Shown: positions 17,664-28,800 of the stretch, in pieces
Layout: each line of letters opens with the position of its first letter
How positions within the stretch are numbered: the stretch's first letter is position 1
Notes under the pieces: generated by a model
What the model was told of the DNA's origin: nothing
Databases searched by the model: none
The model's input: only the letters and a program-made list of their open reading frames with translations
DNA from: CAVYHJ01 sp963768165 [NCBI: uncultured bacterium]
GTDB taxonomy: Bacteria > UBP4 > UBA4092
DNA length: 64,000 nt
Assembly: GCA_963768165.1 (NCBI GenBank)
Contig: CAVYHJ010000002.1
Coordinates: 868,001-932,000 of the forward strand
Direction: 5' to 3'
Position numbers and translations under genes: made by a program

Positions 17664-20300
17664 ATGACTCGCACAAATAATATTGATTTCAACAAACACC
17701 ATTCCGAGGGTCGAAGTAGAGTAATCTCATATGCCGACGAACATTTGAAATACATAGGGTTTCCGTTGGGAGGAATCGGAACCGGGTGTATTTCTTTAGG
17801 CGGATGGGGACAACTCAAAGATTGGGAAATTATGAATCGTCCTGCAAAAGGATTTATAGCAGACCATTCGTTTTTCACATTGCGGGTTCTGGATGGGAAA
17901 AAGAACATTACCAAAATATTACAGGGACCTATGAAGGAAGACAATTTAACACAAAACGGCCAATCCGCACTACGATCATGCGGGGAAGGACTACCCCATT
18001 TCCAAAAAAATATCTTTATTGGAAAATTTCCCATCGCAGAAATAGGTTTTGAGGACCCGGAAATCCCCTTGGACATTTTTTTAACGGCCTTTAATCCTTT
18101 TATTCCTCTTAATGAGAAGGATTCGTCAATTCCTGTAGCTATCTTGCAGTATCAGTTGCATAATCCGACCCAAAGAACTATTTCGGGAACTCTCTATGGA
18201 AATCTTAACAATATTATCGGCTATCCGGAGGATGAAGGAAAAATCAATGAATCGCGAATATCGCCAAAGCTAAAGGGATTATGGCTGACCACGAGTAAAT
18301 ATGCTCCCAGTTCTCCACAATTTGGAACCATGGCTCTGACAACTTCTTGGGAAAAAACACTGGTTTGGCCCAAATGGGGCGGCGATTGGCAATCTTGTTT
18401 AAGCAAATTTTGGGATATTGCTACAACATCAAATCCAAAGAATTTTCCCAAAGAACCCGGGTCGGGAAATATAAATGTTGGAACAATAGCCGCTTATTTT
18501 ACGCTGAAACCGGGTCAACAAATTCAGATTCCCTTTTTTATTACCTGGCATTTCCCCAATTTTGAACATTGGGAAAAAACCGTTTGTTGTACCAGTCCCG
18601 GATGTTCCCCGAATGCCAACACAGCAACCATTTGGAAAAATTACTATACCAGCCAATGGACCGATGCGTGGGATGTCGCAAGATATACCGTAAACCATTA
18701 TCAAGATTTCTACGCTAAGACCCATTTATTTTCGGAAAATCTTTTTCGTTCCAGTTTACCGAAAGATGTTATTGATGCTGTGAGTTCTCAATTATCCGTA
18801 TTAAAGAGCCCAACGAGTTTACGGTTGGAGGACGGTACATTCTATGGATTTGAAGGATGTAATAACACCAGCGGTTGTTGTGAAGGATCCTGTTCGCATG
18901 TCTGGAATTATGCGCAATCCCTGGCTTATTTATTTCCCAATTTACAACGTTCCATGTTGGATGCTCATTTTCAGTACAGTATGCGAGAAGATGGATTCAT
19001 GCAATTCCGAATGCCCTTACCTTTGGGAACAAAACCCAAATTTGATTTTCATCCTGCAGCCGATGGACAAATGGGATTGATCATCCAGGTTTACAGGCAT
19101 TGGCAAATTACCGGGGATCATCAATGGCTGAAAAAAATCTGGCCAAAAGTGAAGTGTGCATTAGAATTTGCCTGGAGATACTGGGATCGGGATAAGGATG
19201 GGGTTATGGAAGGGATGCAGCATAATACTTATGACATTGAATTTTATGGTCCCAATACCATGATGGGGAGTCTTTACCTATGCGCCTTGCGAGCGGGGGA
19301 AGAAATGGCAAAATCTATCGGTGAACCGGATACAGCAAAAATCTATCGAGATATATTTACCAAAGGTTCCAATTGGATGAATAAAAATCTGTTCAATGGC
19401 CAGTATTTTGAACAGAAAGTAAATTCAGAGGCGTATAAAGCTTGGCCTGACCCTCAGAGGAGTTTAGCTGAAAAAGCCGGTAGGGATGAGAAATTCAAGG
19501 ACTGGCCGAAATGGCAGGTTGGCAAGGGATGTCTATCCGACCAATTAATCGGCCAATGGTATGGCGCCATGTTGGGGTTGGGTTATTTATTCCATCCGGA
19601 AAAGGTAAAGAAAACCTTGAAGTCAATTTACCGTTATAACTGGAAATCGGATTTGACCCAACACCCAAATTTCCTGCGTATTTACGCCTATGGAAAAGAA
19701 CCGGGTCTTTTGATATCCACTTGGCCCAAGGGAAAAAGACCGGGAAATGCTATGTATTATTCAGATGAAGTGTGGTGCGGGATCGAATATCAAGTTGCCT
19801 CGCATCTCATTTATGAGGGACTGATAGAGGAAGGATTAAAAATTATACATGGGGTACGTTATCGCTATGACGGGAAAAAGAGAAATCCATGGAACGAGAT
19901 AGAATGCGGTCATCATTATGCCCGGTCTCTAGCCAGTTATGCCTTATTAACTGCTCTTTCCGGGTTTTCTTACTCGGCAAATCAAAAACGTATCGAATTT
20001 AATCCTGGAATAAATGAAAACAACTTTACCGCATTTTTCTGTATAGGGTCCGGATGGGGAATATACCATCAAGAACTCCATCACAGGAAAATGAATATTC
20101 GTATCAGGATGGATGATGGTGATTTAAACTTATCTGAAATTCATATTCATCCCAAAGAGATTCATCCTCAAAAAGTTTCGGTGAAACTCGATTCCCAAAA
20201 TATACCTGTCCATTTGGAGAAACGGGATAAGGGTTATACCATACTCTTTTATGAACCGGTTCTTGTTAAGAATATTCTTCATATAACTTTAACTACTTAA
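17664..20300 (+). CDS. GH116-family beta-glycosidase (GBA2-like)
   Basis: 878 residues, usual length for GH116. The N-terminal beta-sandwich domain opens with FPLGGIGTGCISLGGWGQLK, the GBA2-type N-terminal motif. The (alpha/alpha)6 barrel includes FYGFEGCNNTSGCCEGSCSHVWNYAQS, VMEGMQHNTYD (E516, candidate nucleophile), CLSDQLIGQWYG, YYSDEVWCGIEYQ (D701, candidate acid/base) and NEIECGHHYARSLASYA. No signal peptide, so it is probably cytoplasmic and acts on beta-linked glucosides or xylosides, or glucosylceramide-type lipids. ATG 17664 is preceded by AAGAGGAAA. Active-site positions are assigned by analogy with human GBA2. Confidence 0.88.
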   Translation: MTRTNNIDFNKHHSEGRSRVISYADEHLKYIGFPLGGIGTGCISLGGWGQLKDWEIMNRPAKGFIADHSFFTLRVLDGKKNITKILQGPMKEDNLTQNGQSALRSCGEGLPHFQKNIFIGKFPIAEIGFEDPEIPLDIFLTAFNPFIPLNEKDSSIPVAILQYQLHNPTQRTISGTLYGNLNNIIGYPEDEGKINESRISPKLKGLWLTTSKYAPSSPQFGTMALTTSWEKTLVWPKWGGDWQSCLSKFWDIATTSNPKNFPKEPGSGNINVGTIAAYFTLKPGQQIQIPFFITWHFPNFEHWEKTVCCTSPGCSPNANTATIWKNYYTSQWTDAWDVARYTVNHYQDFYAKTHLFSENLFRSSLPKDVIDAVSSQLSVLKSPTSLRLEDGTFYGFEGCNNTSGCCEGSCSHVWNYAQSLAYLFPNLQRSMLDAHFQYSMREDGFMQFRMPLPLGTKPKFDFHPAADGQMGLIIQVYRHWQITGDHQWLKKIWPKVKCALEFAWRYWDRDKDGVMEGMQHNTYDIEFYGPNTMMGSLYLCALRAGEEMAKSIGEPDTAKIYRDIFTKGSNWMNKNLFNGQYFEQKVNSEAYKAWPDPQRSLAEKAGRDEKFKDWPKWQVGKGCLSDQLIGQWYGAMLGLGYLFHPEKVKKTLKSIYRYNWKSDLTQHPNFLRIYAYGKEPGLLISTWPKGKRPGNAMYYSDEVWCGIEYQVASHLIYEGLIEEGLKIIHGVRYRYDGKKRNPWNEIECGHHYARSLASYALLTALSGFSYSANQKRIEFNPGINENNFTAFFCIGSGWGIYHQELHHRKMNIRIRMDDGDLNLSEIHIHPKEIHPQKVSVKLDSQNIPVHLEKRDKGYTILFYEPVLVKNILHITLTT

Positions 20301-20437
20301 AACATCCGTGAAATAAGCTTGTTTTTAAGGAATTTTAATAGACATATTACCTTGTCAATGTTAGAAAATAAAGTGGTGGTTAGGGAAGGATTCGAATCTT
20401 TAAAGTTGATATAAGTCAGATTTATTTGTAGTTAGTC

Positions 20438-21910
20438 GTCCTTGAAAAAGGGAAATAGAACAATAAAGATGGGATAGAAATGATTTTCTCGCCATGTTAA
20501 AATCACCAGGTATATTGAAATAAATACAAATATCTGGAGGATTTAGAGTGATTCCATTGACCGATACGACACAAGAGAATTTATTTAGTGGAGAATTAAA
20601 AAGTCTGTGTAATCCCCGCCATCCGTTAATTCAACTGGCCCATCAGATGGAATGGGGAGAACTGGAGGCCGCCTTTGCGGGGTGTTATTGTCCGGATTTC
20701 GGACGTCCCTGCAAACCCATTCGATTACTGGTGGGGATCCATTATTTAAAGCATGCCTATCACTTGAGCGATGAGGAAGTCGTGGAGCGCTTGGCGGAAA
20801 ATCCGTACTGGCAATACTTTTGTGGGTTTGAGTATTTTCAGAGGGAGCTTTTCCTGAATGCCAGCTTATTGAGTAAATGGCGTAAACGGATCCAGCAACA
20901 GAAGATGGAGAAGCTCTTAGAGGTGACCATTACCACAGGGTTGAAGACGGGTGCCTTGAAGCGGAGGCAGTTGGCCAAACTGAATGTGGATACGACGGTG
21001 CAGGAGAAAGCAATTACCTATCCCACGGATGCGAAACTGTACCTGAAGATGTTGCAACGCTTGGTGAATCTGTGCCACCAGGAAGGGATTGAACTGCGGC
21101 AGAGCTATACCCGCAAAGCCAAGAAGAGTTTATTTTTGTATCATCGGTATGCCCATGGGCGTAAGGGGAAGAAGGCGCAGAAGGAATGGAAGAAGTTAAA
21201 GGTGTACTTGGGACGGGTGAGTCGGGATGTAGGTCGGAAGGTCCTGAAGGCAAACCGGGAGGAACTCTGGGAGGTATTGGGACCGGAATTAGCCATGGCC
21301 CAGAGGTTGTTGGAGCAAAAGCGAGAGGATTCTCCGAAACTGTATAGTTTGCATGCCCCGGAGGTGGAATGTATCGCCAAAGGTAAAGCCCATAAGAAAT
21401 ATGAGTTTGGCTGCAAGGTGAGTGTGGTAGCGACTTCTCAAGATCCGTTCATTGTAGGCATGCAAGCGCTTCACGGGAATCCCTATGACGGACATACCTT
21501 AGAGCAGGCCTTGAAACAGGCCGAGCGGTTGGGACATTTTCAAGCTCAGGAGGTGTATGCGGATCAAGGGTATCGGGGACACGATTATGCGGGAGAGGCT
21601 ACGATTCATCTCAGTCGGTGGAAGTTATCCGGACTCAAAGAATCGGTCATTCGATGGATTAAACGCCGGAGTGCGATTGAACCCGTGATCGGACATGCCA
21701 AAACCGATGGATGGTTAGGACGAAACTATCTGAAGGGAACCCACGGCGATCACATCAATGCGATCCTCTGCGGATGTGGGTACAATATCCGCAAGCTTCT
21801 AAGGAAGCTTCTTTTTGTCCTTTGGAAAATTCGGCTCGGGAGGTTCCTTTCTCTCTCCCAAAGTTCCCTCTTTGTGTCCTACAATCTAAAAAAGAAACTT
21901 TTTCAGGGAC
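20438..21910 (+). mobile_element. IS5-like insertion sequence, ~1.47 kb
   Basis: Candidate terminal inverted repeats: GTCCTTGAAAAAG (20438-20450) and the complement GTCCCTGAAAAAG (21898-21910), 12 of 13 identical. They enclose one transposase gene. A clean target-site duplication is not visible: TTAG lies 2 bp outside on the left and CTAG 2 bp outside on the right. The element is inserted against the 3' end of the SMP-30 gene. Confidence 0.7.
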
Positions 21911-21936
21911 ATCTAGTTATCGTTCATGGGTGTTAA
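20548..21936 (+). CDS. IS5-family DDE transposase
   Basis: 462 residues from GTG 20548, preceded by CTGGAGG. The N-terminal DUF772-type domain (PCKPIRLLVGIHYLKHAY, LAENPYWQYFCG) is followed by an RNase-H-like DDE domain: NVDTTVQEKAI (first Asp), EVYADQGYRG (second Asp) and RRSAIEPVIGHAK (Glu), then NAILCGCGYNIRK. All three catalytic residues are present. The reading frame runs ~26 bp past the right inverted repeat and overlaps the SMP-30 stop codon by 4 bp, so the last ~9 residues come from flanking DNA. Confidence 0.88.
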   Translation: MIPLTDTTQENLFSGELKSLCNPRHPLIQLAHQMEWGELEAAFAGCYCPDFGRPCKPIRLLVGIHYLKHAYHLSDEEVVERLAENPYWQYFCGFEYFQRELFLNASLLSKWRKRIQQQKMEKLLEVTITTGLKTGALKRRQLAKLNVDTTVQEKAITYPTDAKLYLKMLQRLVNLCHQEGIELRQSYTRKAKKSLFLYHRYAHGRKGKKAQKEWKKLKVYLGRVSRDVGRKVLKANREELWEVLGPELAMAQRLLEQKREDSPKLYSLHAPEVECIAKGKAHKKYEFGCKVSVVATSQDPFIVGMQALHGNPYDGHTLEQALKQAERLGHFQAQEVYADQGYRGHDYAGEATIHLSRWKLSGLKESVIRWIKRRSAIEPVIGHAKTDGWLGRNYLKGTHGDHINAILCGCGYNIRKLLRKLLFVLWKIRLGRFLSLSQSSLFVSYNLKKKLFQGHLVIVHGC

Positions 21937-22817
21937 CCAGTAAATATAAAGTTTTTCATCCCTTTGATATCAGTTTTGAAACGAAAAATGCTTCCGGAAA
22001 GAGGAAATTTGTTGAGTTGAGCCTTGTTCATTCCCTGTCGAGCGGTTGTAATGTAAAGTTCATCCATTTCCAGTCCCCCGAAAGTACAGGAAGATGCGTT
22101 TAAGGCAGGTATGGGAAATATTTGTAACAATTTCCCTGTTAGTGGATTCCATCGAGACACACAACTCCCTCCCCATAAAGCGATCCAAAGCATTCCTTTT
22201 TCGTCAACAGTCATACCGTCCGGCACGCCCATTACTTTAGGTACTGTGATGATCACCCTTTTGTTGCGAATATCTCCGGTTTCCAAATTATAATCGAACG
22301 CCATAACTTTTCGAGTAGGAGAATCTATAAAATAAAATATGGAATAATCGAGACTCCAGCCCATTCCATTGGAGATACAGAGATTATCAAGCAATTTTTT
22401 AACTTGGAGATTCTTGTCAATAGAATATAAAGCTCCCGCACCCGGAGTAGCTTGAATAGCCATTGTCCCGACGACTAGTCGGCCTGCCGGGTCACATTTC
22501 CCATCATTGAACCGGTTGGCAGGGAGATGTTTTTCAATTTCAAGTAAATAGGTTAGTTTTTCTGTTTCGATATCCAACGCCGCAATACCGTTTTGAAGAG
22601 CGACAATAACACCACCGGATTTCCGCGGTACAACACACCCGACCATTTCAGGAAGTTTGATTATTCGACGGGTTCTGGTTTTAGGCCGACATATAAACAA
22701 CTTTTTACTGAAAATATCAACCCAATAAAACAATTTCTTTTCTGGATGCCAACAGGGACCTTCGCCAATAACGGCTTTGGACTCAAGACACAATTCAACT
22801 TGAAAGTATTTTTTCAT
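21933..22817 (-). CDS. SMP-30/gluconolactonase-family protein
   Basis: 294 residues matching the six-bladed SMP-30/regucalcin/gluconolactonase propeller: E18 in GEGPCWHP, FNDGKCDPAGRLVVGTM (Asn/Asp metal site), NGMGWSLDYSIFYFIDS, PDGMTVDEKGMLWIALWGG, ASSCTFGG and ELYITTAR. The single metal-site residues (Glu, Asn, Asn, Asp) all seem present. Enzymes of this family open sugar lactones; substrates vary. The gene ends intact immediately beside the IS5-like element. It diverges from the MFS transporter gene, so a shared sugar-uptake/oxidation role is plausible. Confidence 0.87.
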   Translation of the reverse strand: MKKYFQVELCLESKAVIGEGPCWHPEKKLFYWVDIFSKKLFICRPKTRTRRIIKLPEMVGCVVPRKSGGVIVALQNGIAALDIETEKLTYLLEIEKHLPANRFNDGKCDPAGRLVVGTMAIQATPGAGALYSIDKNLQVKKLLDNLCISNGMGWSLDYSIFYFIDSPTRKVMAFDYNLETGDIRNKRVIITVPKVMGVPDGMTVDEKGMLWIALWGGSCVSRWNPLTGKLLQIFPIPALNASSCTFGGLEMDELYITTARQGMNKAQLNKFPLSGSIFRFKTDIKGMKNFIFTG

Positions 22818-23030
22818 AAAAATTAAAGTGATTACTTTTAACTATTATTTTTTATATTGACATCATATCACTACTGTCTAATAAAATGCTGCAGAAATTA
22901 GCGAAGATCTGTCTTACCTGATAGTTGGGCAAAAGAGTATCGGAAGGAATTGTAAAAAATTTATTCTCAAGAAATATGTCTTTTGACACCAAACATAGAC
23001 ACAGATAGAATATTTAAAATATTATCCATT

Positions 23031-24494
23031 ATGTCCGATTCTCAAGATACCGCTTTACGTCTTTCAATTACCGAAGGTTGTATCGCAACCGTTATGGGCT
23101 CTTTGGCGGGCGGTGCCTTTCTAACCGGATTTGCCCTCTATCTGGGTGCATCAGATTTTCAAATAGGATTACTATCCAGTCTGCCTCCCTTGGTTTCTAT
23201 GATTCAATTGGCGACGCATTGGTTGTTGCGCAAGACCGGCGAACGTAAGAAATTAACTGTATGGACCATGGGATTGAGTAGAAGTCTCTGGCTGGTTATC
23301 GCCTTACTTCCGGTATTCTTTTTCACGCATCGTCTGGAACTGCAATTTAGGATTGTTTTGTGGATTATCGTATTATCTACCGCATTAAATAGTATTGGAT
23401 TAATCTCCTGGTGGTCATGGATGAGCGATCTGGTGCCCAGGGATATACTCGGTCAATATTTCAGTAAACGTAATTTATGGACAGGAATTGTCGGGATGCT
23501 GGTGTTCTACGCGGGTACTGCCGGACTGGATTTTTACAAAAGACACGTTCCGGTAAAAGATTATGGGTATGGGTTTACCGGATTGTTTTTGATAGCAGTC
23601 GTATTTGGATTATATTCCATTCGGTTGTTGTCTCGAATCCCTGAACTGGGAAAGATTACCCATTCCCAGAAAATACCTGCCTTTCATGAATTGGTTCAAC
23701 CCCTCAAAGATAAAAATTTCCGATTGTTCATGTTCGAGCGGTCTGCATGGTTTTTTAGTGTTTGTATTGCAGCCCCTTATTTTAATGTTTATTTACTAAA
23801 ACATTTAAAAGTAAGCTGGTCATATATCGGTCTACTCAATATCATCGCTACAGTGGCATCTCTCTATTGTTTGAAATTGTGGGGTCGGATTGTAGATCAG
23901 TTTGGTTGTAAACCGCTCATGAATGTCTCCTGTATGGCAAAAACTCTATTCCCTTTGGTATGGATTATAGTGACCCCCTCTAATTATTGGTGGATTTTGA
24001 TTTTTACTCATCTCTTGTGTTCTTTCGACAGCGCTATTAATTTAACTTCTTCCAATTTATTGTTAAAACTATCCCCGAGGGGAAACAATGTTGCCTATCT
24101 GGCTATCGATACGGCTTGTATCAATCTGGCATGTGCTGTTTCTCCGTTGTTAGGTGGATGGCTCGTGTTACATTTTGCGCAAAATGAAATATTTCATCTG
24201 CCGATTTTAGGAGATACGGATGCATTAAAATGCCTATTCTTTCTTTCCGGTTCAACCCGATTACTAACAGCCTGGACTTTGGAACGGATTAAAGAACCGG
24301 ATACCCGGTCCGTTAGTTATATGTTCCGTGTTCTCCGGGAAGTAAAAGGATTTGTCCCCATTGGGAGTGAACTCAATCAAACCTTTCAGTTCTGGTTCAG
24401 TCCCTTCGACGATATGTTGTATATCCTTCGCCGGAGAGGGCAACACTTAACCAAACGCATTAGAAAATCTCTTCCCAATCTTTCTAAGGATTAG
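23031..24494 (+). CDS. Major facilitator superfamily transporter
   Basis: ~487 residues with about 10-12 membrane segments. The N-terminus DTALRLSITEGCIATVMGS and the segment FLTGFALYLGASDFQIGLL resemble the MFS group that includes sugar or glycoside permeases of uncultured bacteria. Cytoplasmic loop LLRKTGERKKLTVWTMG between early helices has the MFS-like basic pattern. Start is uncertain: ATG 23031 is chosen; TTG 22983 would add 16 residues and neither has a ribosome-binding site. A cytoplasmic tail of ~70 residues follows the last helix. It is divergent from the SMP-30 gene and next to a cellulase, which suggests sugar uptake. Confidence 0.78.
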   Translation: MSDSQDTALRLSITEGCIATVMGSLAGGAFLTGFALYLGASDFQIGLLSSLPPLVSMIQLATHWLLRKTGERKKLTVWTMGLSRSLWLVIALLPVFFFTHRLELQFRIVLWIIVLSTALNSIGLISWWSWMSDLVPRDILGQYFSKRNLWTGIVGMLVFYAGTAGLDFYKRHVPVKDYGYGFTGLFLIAVVFGLYSIRLLSRIPELGKITHSQKIPAFHELVQPLKDKNFRLFMFERSAWFFSVCIAAPYFNVYLLKHLKVSWSYIGLLNIIATVASLYCLKLWGRIVDQFGCKPLMNVSCMAKTLFPLVWIIVTPSNYWWILIFTHLLCSFDSAINLTSSNLLLKLSPRGNNVAYLAIDTACINLACAVSPLLGGWLVLHFAQNEIFHLPILGDTDALKCLFFLSGSTRLLTAWTLERIKEPDTRSVSYMFRVLREVKGFVPIGSELNQTFQFWFSPFDDMLYILRRRGQHLTKRIRKSLPNLSKD

Positions 24495-24734
24495 TAGAAT
24501 TCAGAAAGAAAGGCTCTCCTGAATTGGGCTAGCTTTCTCTCCTCTTTGAAGAAAATTCATTCTAACTCCCTCCATAGGGAACAAGAAACTGGGTATAATG
24601 CCAATCTATCTTTAAAGGAAAGTGTTTCAAATAATTACATAAAACAACTCCGAATATTATATACTAGATGGTCAATGATAAAGCTGTTGTATTCGAGATT
24701 GAAACTTCAAAAAAGGTTAAATAAGGAGAATCGA

Positions 24735-25772
24735 ATGTTTAGGAGAAGAATTTTACTATACATCATACTGGGTGGTGCGCTAATGATAATAAATAGTTTA
24801 TCAACCACAGTAATAGGAAAAAATGTATCAGACAAAGTATCTGCCATTAACCGTCAACTAGGCCATGGGATTAATCTTGGGAATATGTTGGAAGCGCCGA
24901 ATGAAGGAGATTGGGGAGTAAGATTGGAAGAGCCCTATTTCAAACTAATTCACGATGCCGGTTTTGATTCCGTACGTATTCCCATACGCTGGTCGGCACA
25001 TGCTGATACCACGGCTCCTTATCAGATTGATACCACATTTATGAACCGGGTTGATTGGGCTGTTCATCAAGCGTTATTGAATCACTTGGCTGTGGTTATC
25101 AATTTTCATAATTATGATGGAATGTATGCAAATCCTGAACAAGAATTGCCAAGATTTTTAGAGCTTTGGAAACAGGTGGCAGAACATTTCAAAAACCAAC
25201 CAAGCTCCGTGGTATTTGAAATCCTCAATGAACCGGCCAATAAACTGGATGTAAAAGAATGGAATAAAGTTATTCCCCAGGTCTTGCACGTGATTCGTGA
25301 TTCCAATTCAAATCGAGTTGTTATGGTAGGTCCCGCCTACTATAACAGTATTGGCGGATTGTCGGAATTACAATTACCCGAAGACGACCAAAGATTGATT
25401 GTCACCATCCATTATTATTCCCCCATGCATTTTACCCATCAGAATGCCGGTTGGATAAAGGGTTCGGATAAATGGGCGGGGACCACGTGGTCGGGAACAA
25501 CATCCGAAAAACAGGCAGTTATAAATGATTTTGATACTGCCCAAAAATGGGCCAAAGAACATAACCGACCTGTCTATTTGGGAGAATTTGGTGCCTATAA
25601 TGCTGCTGATATGGATTCCCGAGCCCGCTGGACACATTTTGTAGTTGAACAAGCACAAAATTGTCGGTGGTCAACAGGATATTGGGAGTTCTGTTCGGGT
25701 TTTGGTGCATATGACCCTGAAAAGAAAGAATGGAGAAAACCATTGTTAAAAGCCCTGCTTGGTTTTAAATAG
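24735..25772 (+). CDS. GH5-family secreted endoglucanase (cellulase)
   Basis: 345 residues from ATG 24735, which has AAGGAG 8 bp upstream and gives a good signal peptide (RRRILLYIILGGALMIINS). The longer frame from 24546 lacks both. One GH5 TIM barrel: GHGINLGNMLEAPNEGDWG, GFDSVRIPIRWS, VVINFHNYDG, VFEILNEP (E166, acid/base), IHYYSPMHFTHQ and VYLGEFGAY (E284, nucleophile), then WSTGYWEFCSGFGAYD. All GH5 landmarks are present. Probably exported and active on beta-1,4-glucans or similar; no CBM is attached. Confidence 0.92.
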   Translation: MFRRRILLYIILGGALMIINSLSTTVIGKNVSDKVSAINRQLGHGINLGNMLEAPNEGDWGVRLEEPYFKLIHDAGFDSVRIPIRWSAHADTTAPYQIDTTFMNRVDWAVHQALLNHLAVVINFHNYDGMYANPEQELPRFLELWKQVAEHFKNQPSSVVFEILNEPANKLDVKEWNKVIPQVLHVIRDSNSNRVVMVGPAYYNSIGGLSELQLPEDDQRLIVTIHYYSPMHFTHQNAGWIKGSDKWAGTTWSGTTSEKQAVINDFDTAQKWAKEHNRPVYLGEFGAYNAADMDSRARWTHFVVEQAQNCRWSTGYWEFCSGFGAYDPEKKEWRKPLLKALLGFK

Positions 25773-25845
25773 CAAAACAGGCTATTAGGGTTGTTATTGG
25801 AACATAGGTTAATAGACTCATGACCTTATGATATTATTTTTCCAA

Positions 25846-28800
25846 CTAGGGGAATAGGGTTGCATCCCCGAAATTAGGATCATCGTTATCCACATTCACA
25901 TCCGCATTATTAATCTCCAACACTCCCGGCGCATCACTGCGTACTCCAAATTGGCCCTGAGAGTACGGGTATAGCGCCTCACCGATGGCATAGTAATTTC
26001 CACTCACCAATGCCCCGACCCCTGCCGCGGCTATTAGGTTATCAATATCTTGATCCCCCGCCGTCTGGGCACCATACGCCGCTACCAAGACAATACCCAA
26101 AGTGTTAAAATTGCCAGATACGATACTCAACGTCAATTGGGCACCTACTTGATGACCCACATTGTCCGGGAAGGAATAGGCATGCAGCGGTCCCTGTACT
26201 CCATTGTTGGCTGTCCATTTAATCCCTTCCTGAGCTGTTGTCCCAACACCCGCTCCCGCAAAGTTTAAGACCAACCCGTGGTCAACGGAAATCTCCGGTG
26301 CGCTTCCCGCGCCGGGATACAATTCCTGTCCCCAGCCCGTCGTATCAGTCCCGGTAGTAAATTGGCCATAGAGATAATGGGAATGGGTGTTGCTGCGAGC
26401 TTGCATTAACGCAGGAGCGGCATTGATAATTTGTATCTCATCTACATAGATACTGCCCGCTCCCCCCGCCTTGAATTGAAACTGCGGATAACCGGTGGTG
26501 CCACTGCCATGCGCCAATAACGGCGCTTCCTGCCACGTCCACACCGTCGGTACGCCGAAGAACCCGTTCCCGACTATATCCGTCTGGGTGCCACTCTCCG
26601 GATAATTGGTAAACCCATATAAGAACGCTTGATGACTGTTATTGGGGATATCCGCTACTAAGCGTATCCTAAAGGTATACCATTGCCCGTTAGTAATATT
26701 AATCCAATCCGATATCACCGGAGTCGCTTTCACACCGCTACTGGCATCCGTAAAAGTGAATTTCCATATGCCCTTGGCTTGGGTGCCTGCCGCATCGATA
26801 TAACTGGATGTCCATTGTTGCGCAGCCAGCGTAGACTTACCCAAGGGGATTTCCGGCATCCAGGTTGAGGTGTCATTGGATGTGCTAAACGTGCTGTTGG
26901 CAAGAAGATTGGGATAGACTTGGATGCGTTCTACGTCTACGTCACTGCCAAAGGGCGCAGTGGCATTGGGTGAAGCCGTCACGTCTACATCGACGGCACC
27001 GGAGAAGGATTGCAAGGAGGTGATTCGGATAACCGAATTGTTTACCCAGTAGGCCGTCACACTGGACAAGTCGCTGATATATAAAGCCGTTGGATTTCCA
27101 AAGGACAGGGGAAGAGCGATACCACTGGTATCATAGGTATAGTTTTCCAAGTTCACATCCCAGGAAGAACCGGGGGTTAATCCCACATGAGGAAGTTTGC
27201 GAATCCCATAAGTGGAATATTTCACCAGTCCACTCGCGGAACTTGTGCCCACATCATTACTGATTTGATAGGTATTGGTTCCGGTCGTCGCTGCGTTATA
27301 GATAGCCTGGCTCTCATAACTTCCACTAGTGGTTCCCAGAGATAAGAAATCCGTGGGAAGGGAATAGCTATTGCCCAATCCCCCGCTATTGTAATCTTCC
27401 AAGTTAAAGACTGTGGTTAATCCAACCCCGATAAACGCTTTTAGACTGGGTGGATTTGACAAAATGGGCGGGAGTTCTACCGTACTGATGGTATAAATAT
27501 AATTAGATAATGTTGCCGTACTGGTTCCATAGGCATTACTTACGATGAGTTGTACGGTAAAGGCTCCTGCAGAAGTATAAGAATAACTTGGATTTTCCGT
27601 CGTGCTGGTTCCGCCGTCTCCAAAGCTCCATATCCAACTGGTGGGATTATTTGCCGAGGTATCCGTGAATTGAACCTGTAATGGGACAAACCCACTGGTG
27701 GGGACGGCATAGAATCCAGCACTTGGTGTTGTTGATATTCCATTCGCCGTACTGAGCACCCACACATCATTAAAATAATAAGGCTCACCAAGTGTAAAGT
27801 TAACTCCTCCAAAGATTGTCATCCGATTATTGGTAGCATCGTAGACGGCAGTATGCTCTAACCGTGCAGTCGGTGTACTCCCAGTAGTAGTGATCTGTGT
27901 CCAAGCGGAAGTTCCCCCTAATCCATTGGCCGTGCTGAGCACCCACACATCATTCGTAGGAACAGGAAATCCATTCTGACTAGTGGTAGAACCCCCAAAG
28001 ATTGTCATGCGATTATTGGCAGCGCCATAGACGGCAGTATGCTCTAATCGTGCAATCGGTGTACTCCCAGTAGTAGTGATCTGTGTCCAAACGGGAGTTC
28101 CCTCCAGACCATTGGCATTGCTGAGCACCCATACATCATTCAGATAAGTCCCATTATTATCACCCCCAAAAATAATCATCTGATTATTGGTGTTGTCATA
28201 GACAGCACTATGATAGCATCGTGTTGCAGGAGTACTTCCCGTTGGAAATAATTGTGTCCATGTAGGAGTTCCTCCTTGTCCATTAGCATTGTTGAGCACC
28301 CACACATCATTCAAATACCACACATCATTCGTAAGAGTCCCATTGTAACCCCCAAAGATAATCATTCGATTATTGGTAGTATCGTAGACCGCTGTATGAT
28401 TCCGTCGTATCGAAGGGTAACCATAAGTTTTATCTGGATGTGGATTAAGTTGTTTCCAAGCGGAAGTACCCCCCAATCCATTCGCAGTACTGAGGACCCA
28501 TGTATCATTCAGAAAATTACCATTACCATTATAGCCCCCAAAGATAATCATTTGATTATTGGCAGTATCATAGACCGCAGTATGACTCCCTCGTATCGGA
28601 GGGTAGCCATAATCTGAATCAGGATGTGGATTAAGTTGTTTCCAAGCGGAAGTACCCCCTAATCCATTGGCCGTGCTGAGCACCCACACATCATTCAGAT
28701 AGGTCACATTGTCTTCCGGTGTACCCCCAAAAATCGTCATTTTATTATTAGTAACATCATAGACTGCACTATGCAAGACTCGAGTAGTTGGGAGACCATA

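Noticed and set aside
20438-21920. A perfect target-site duplication for the IS5-like element
   Set aside because: TTAG and CTAG lie near the ends but are not identical and are offset by 2 bp, so no duplication is claimed.
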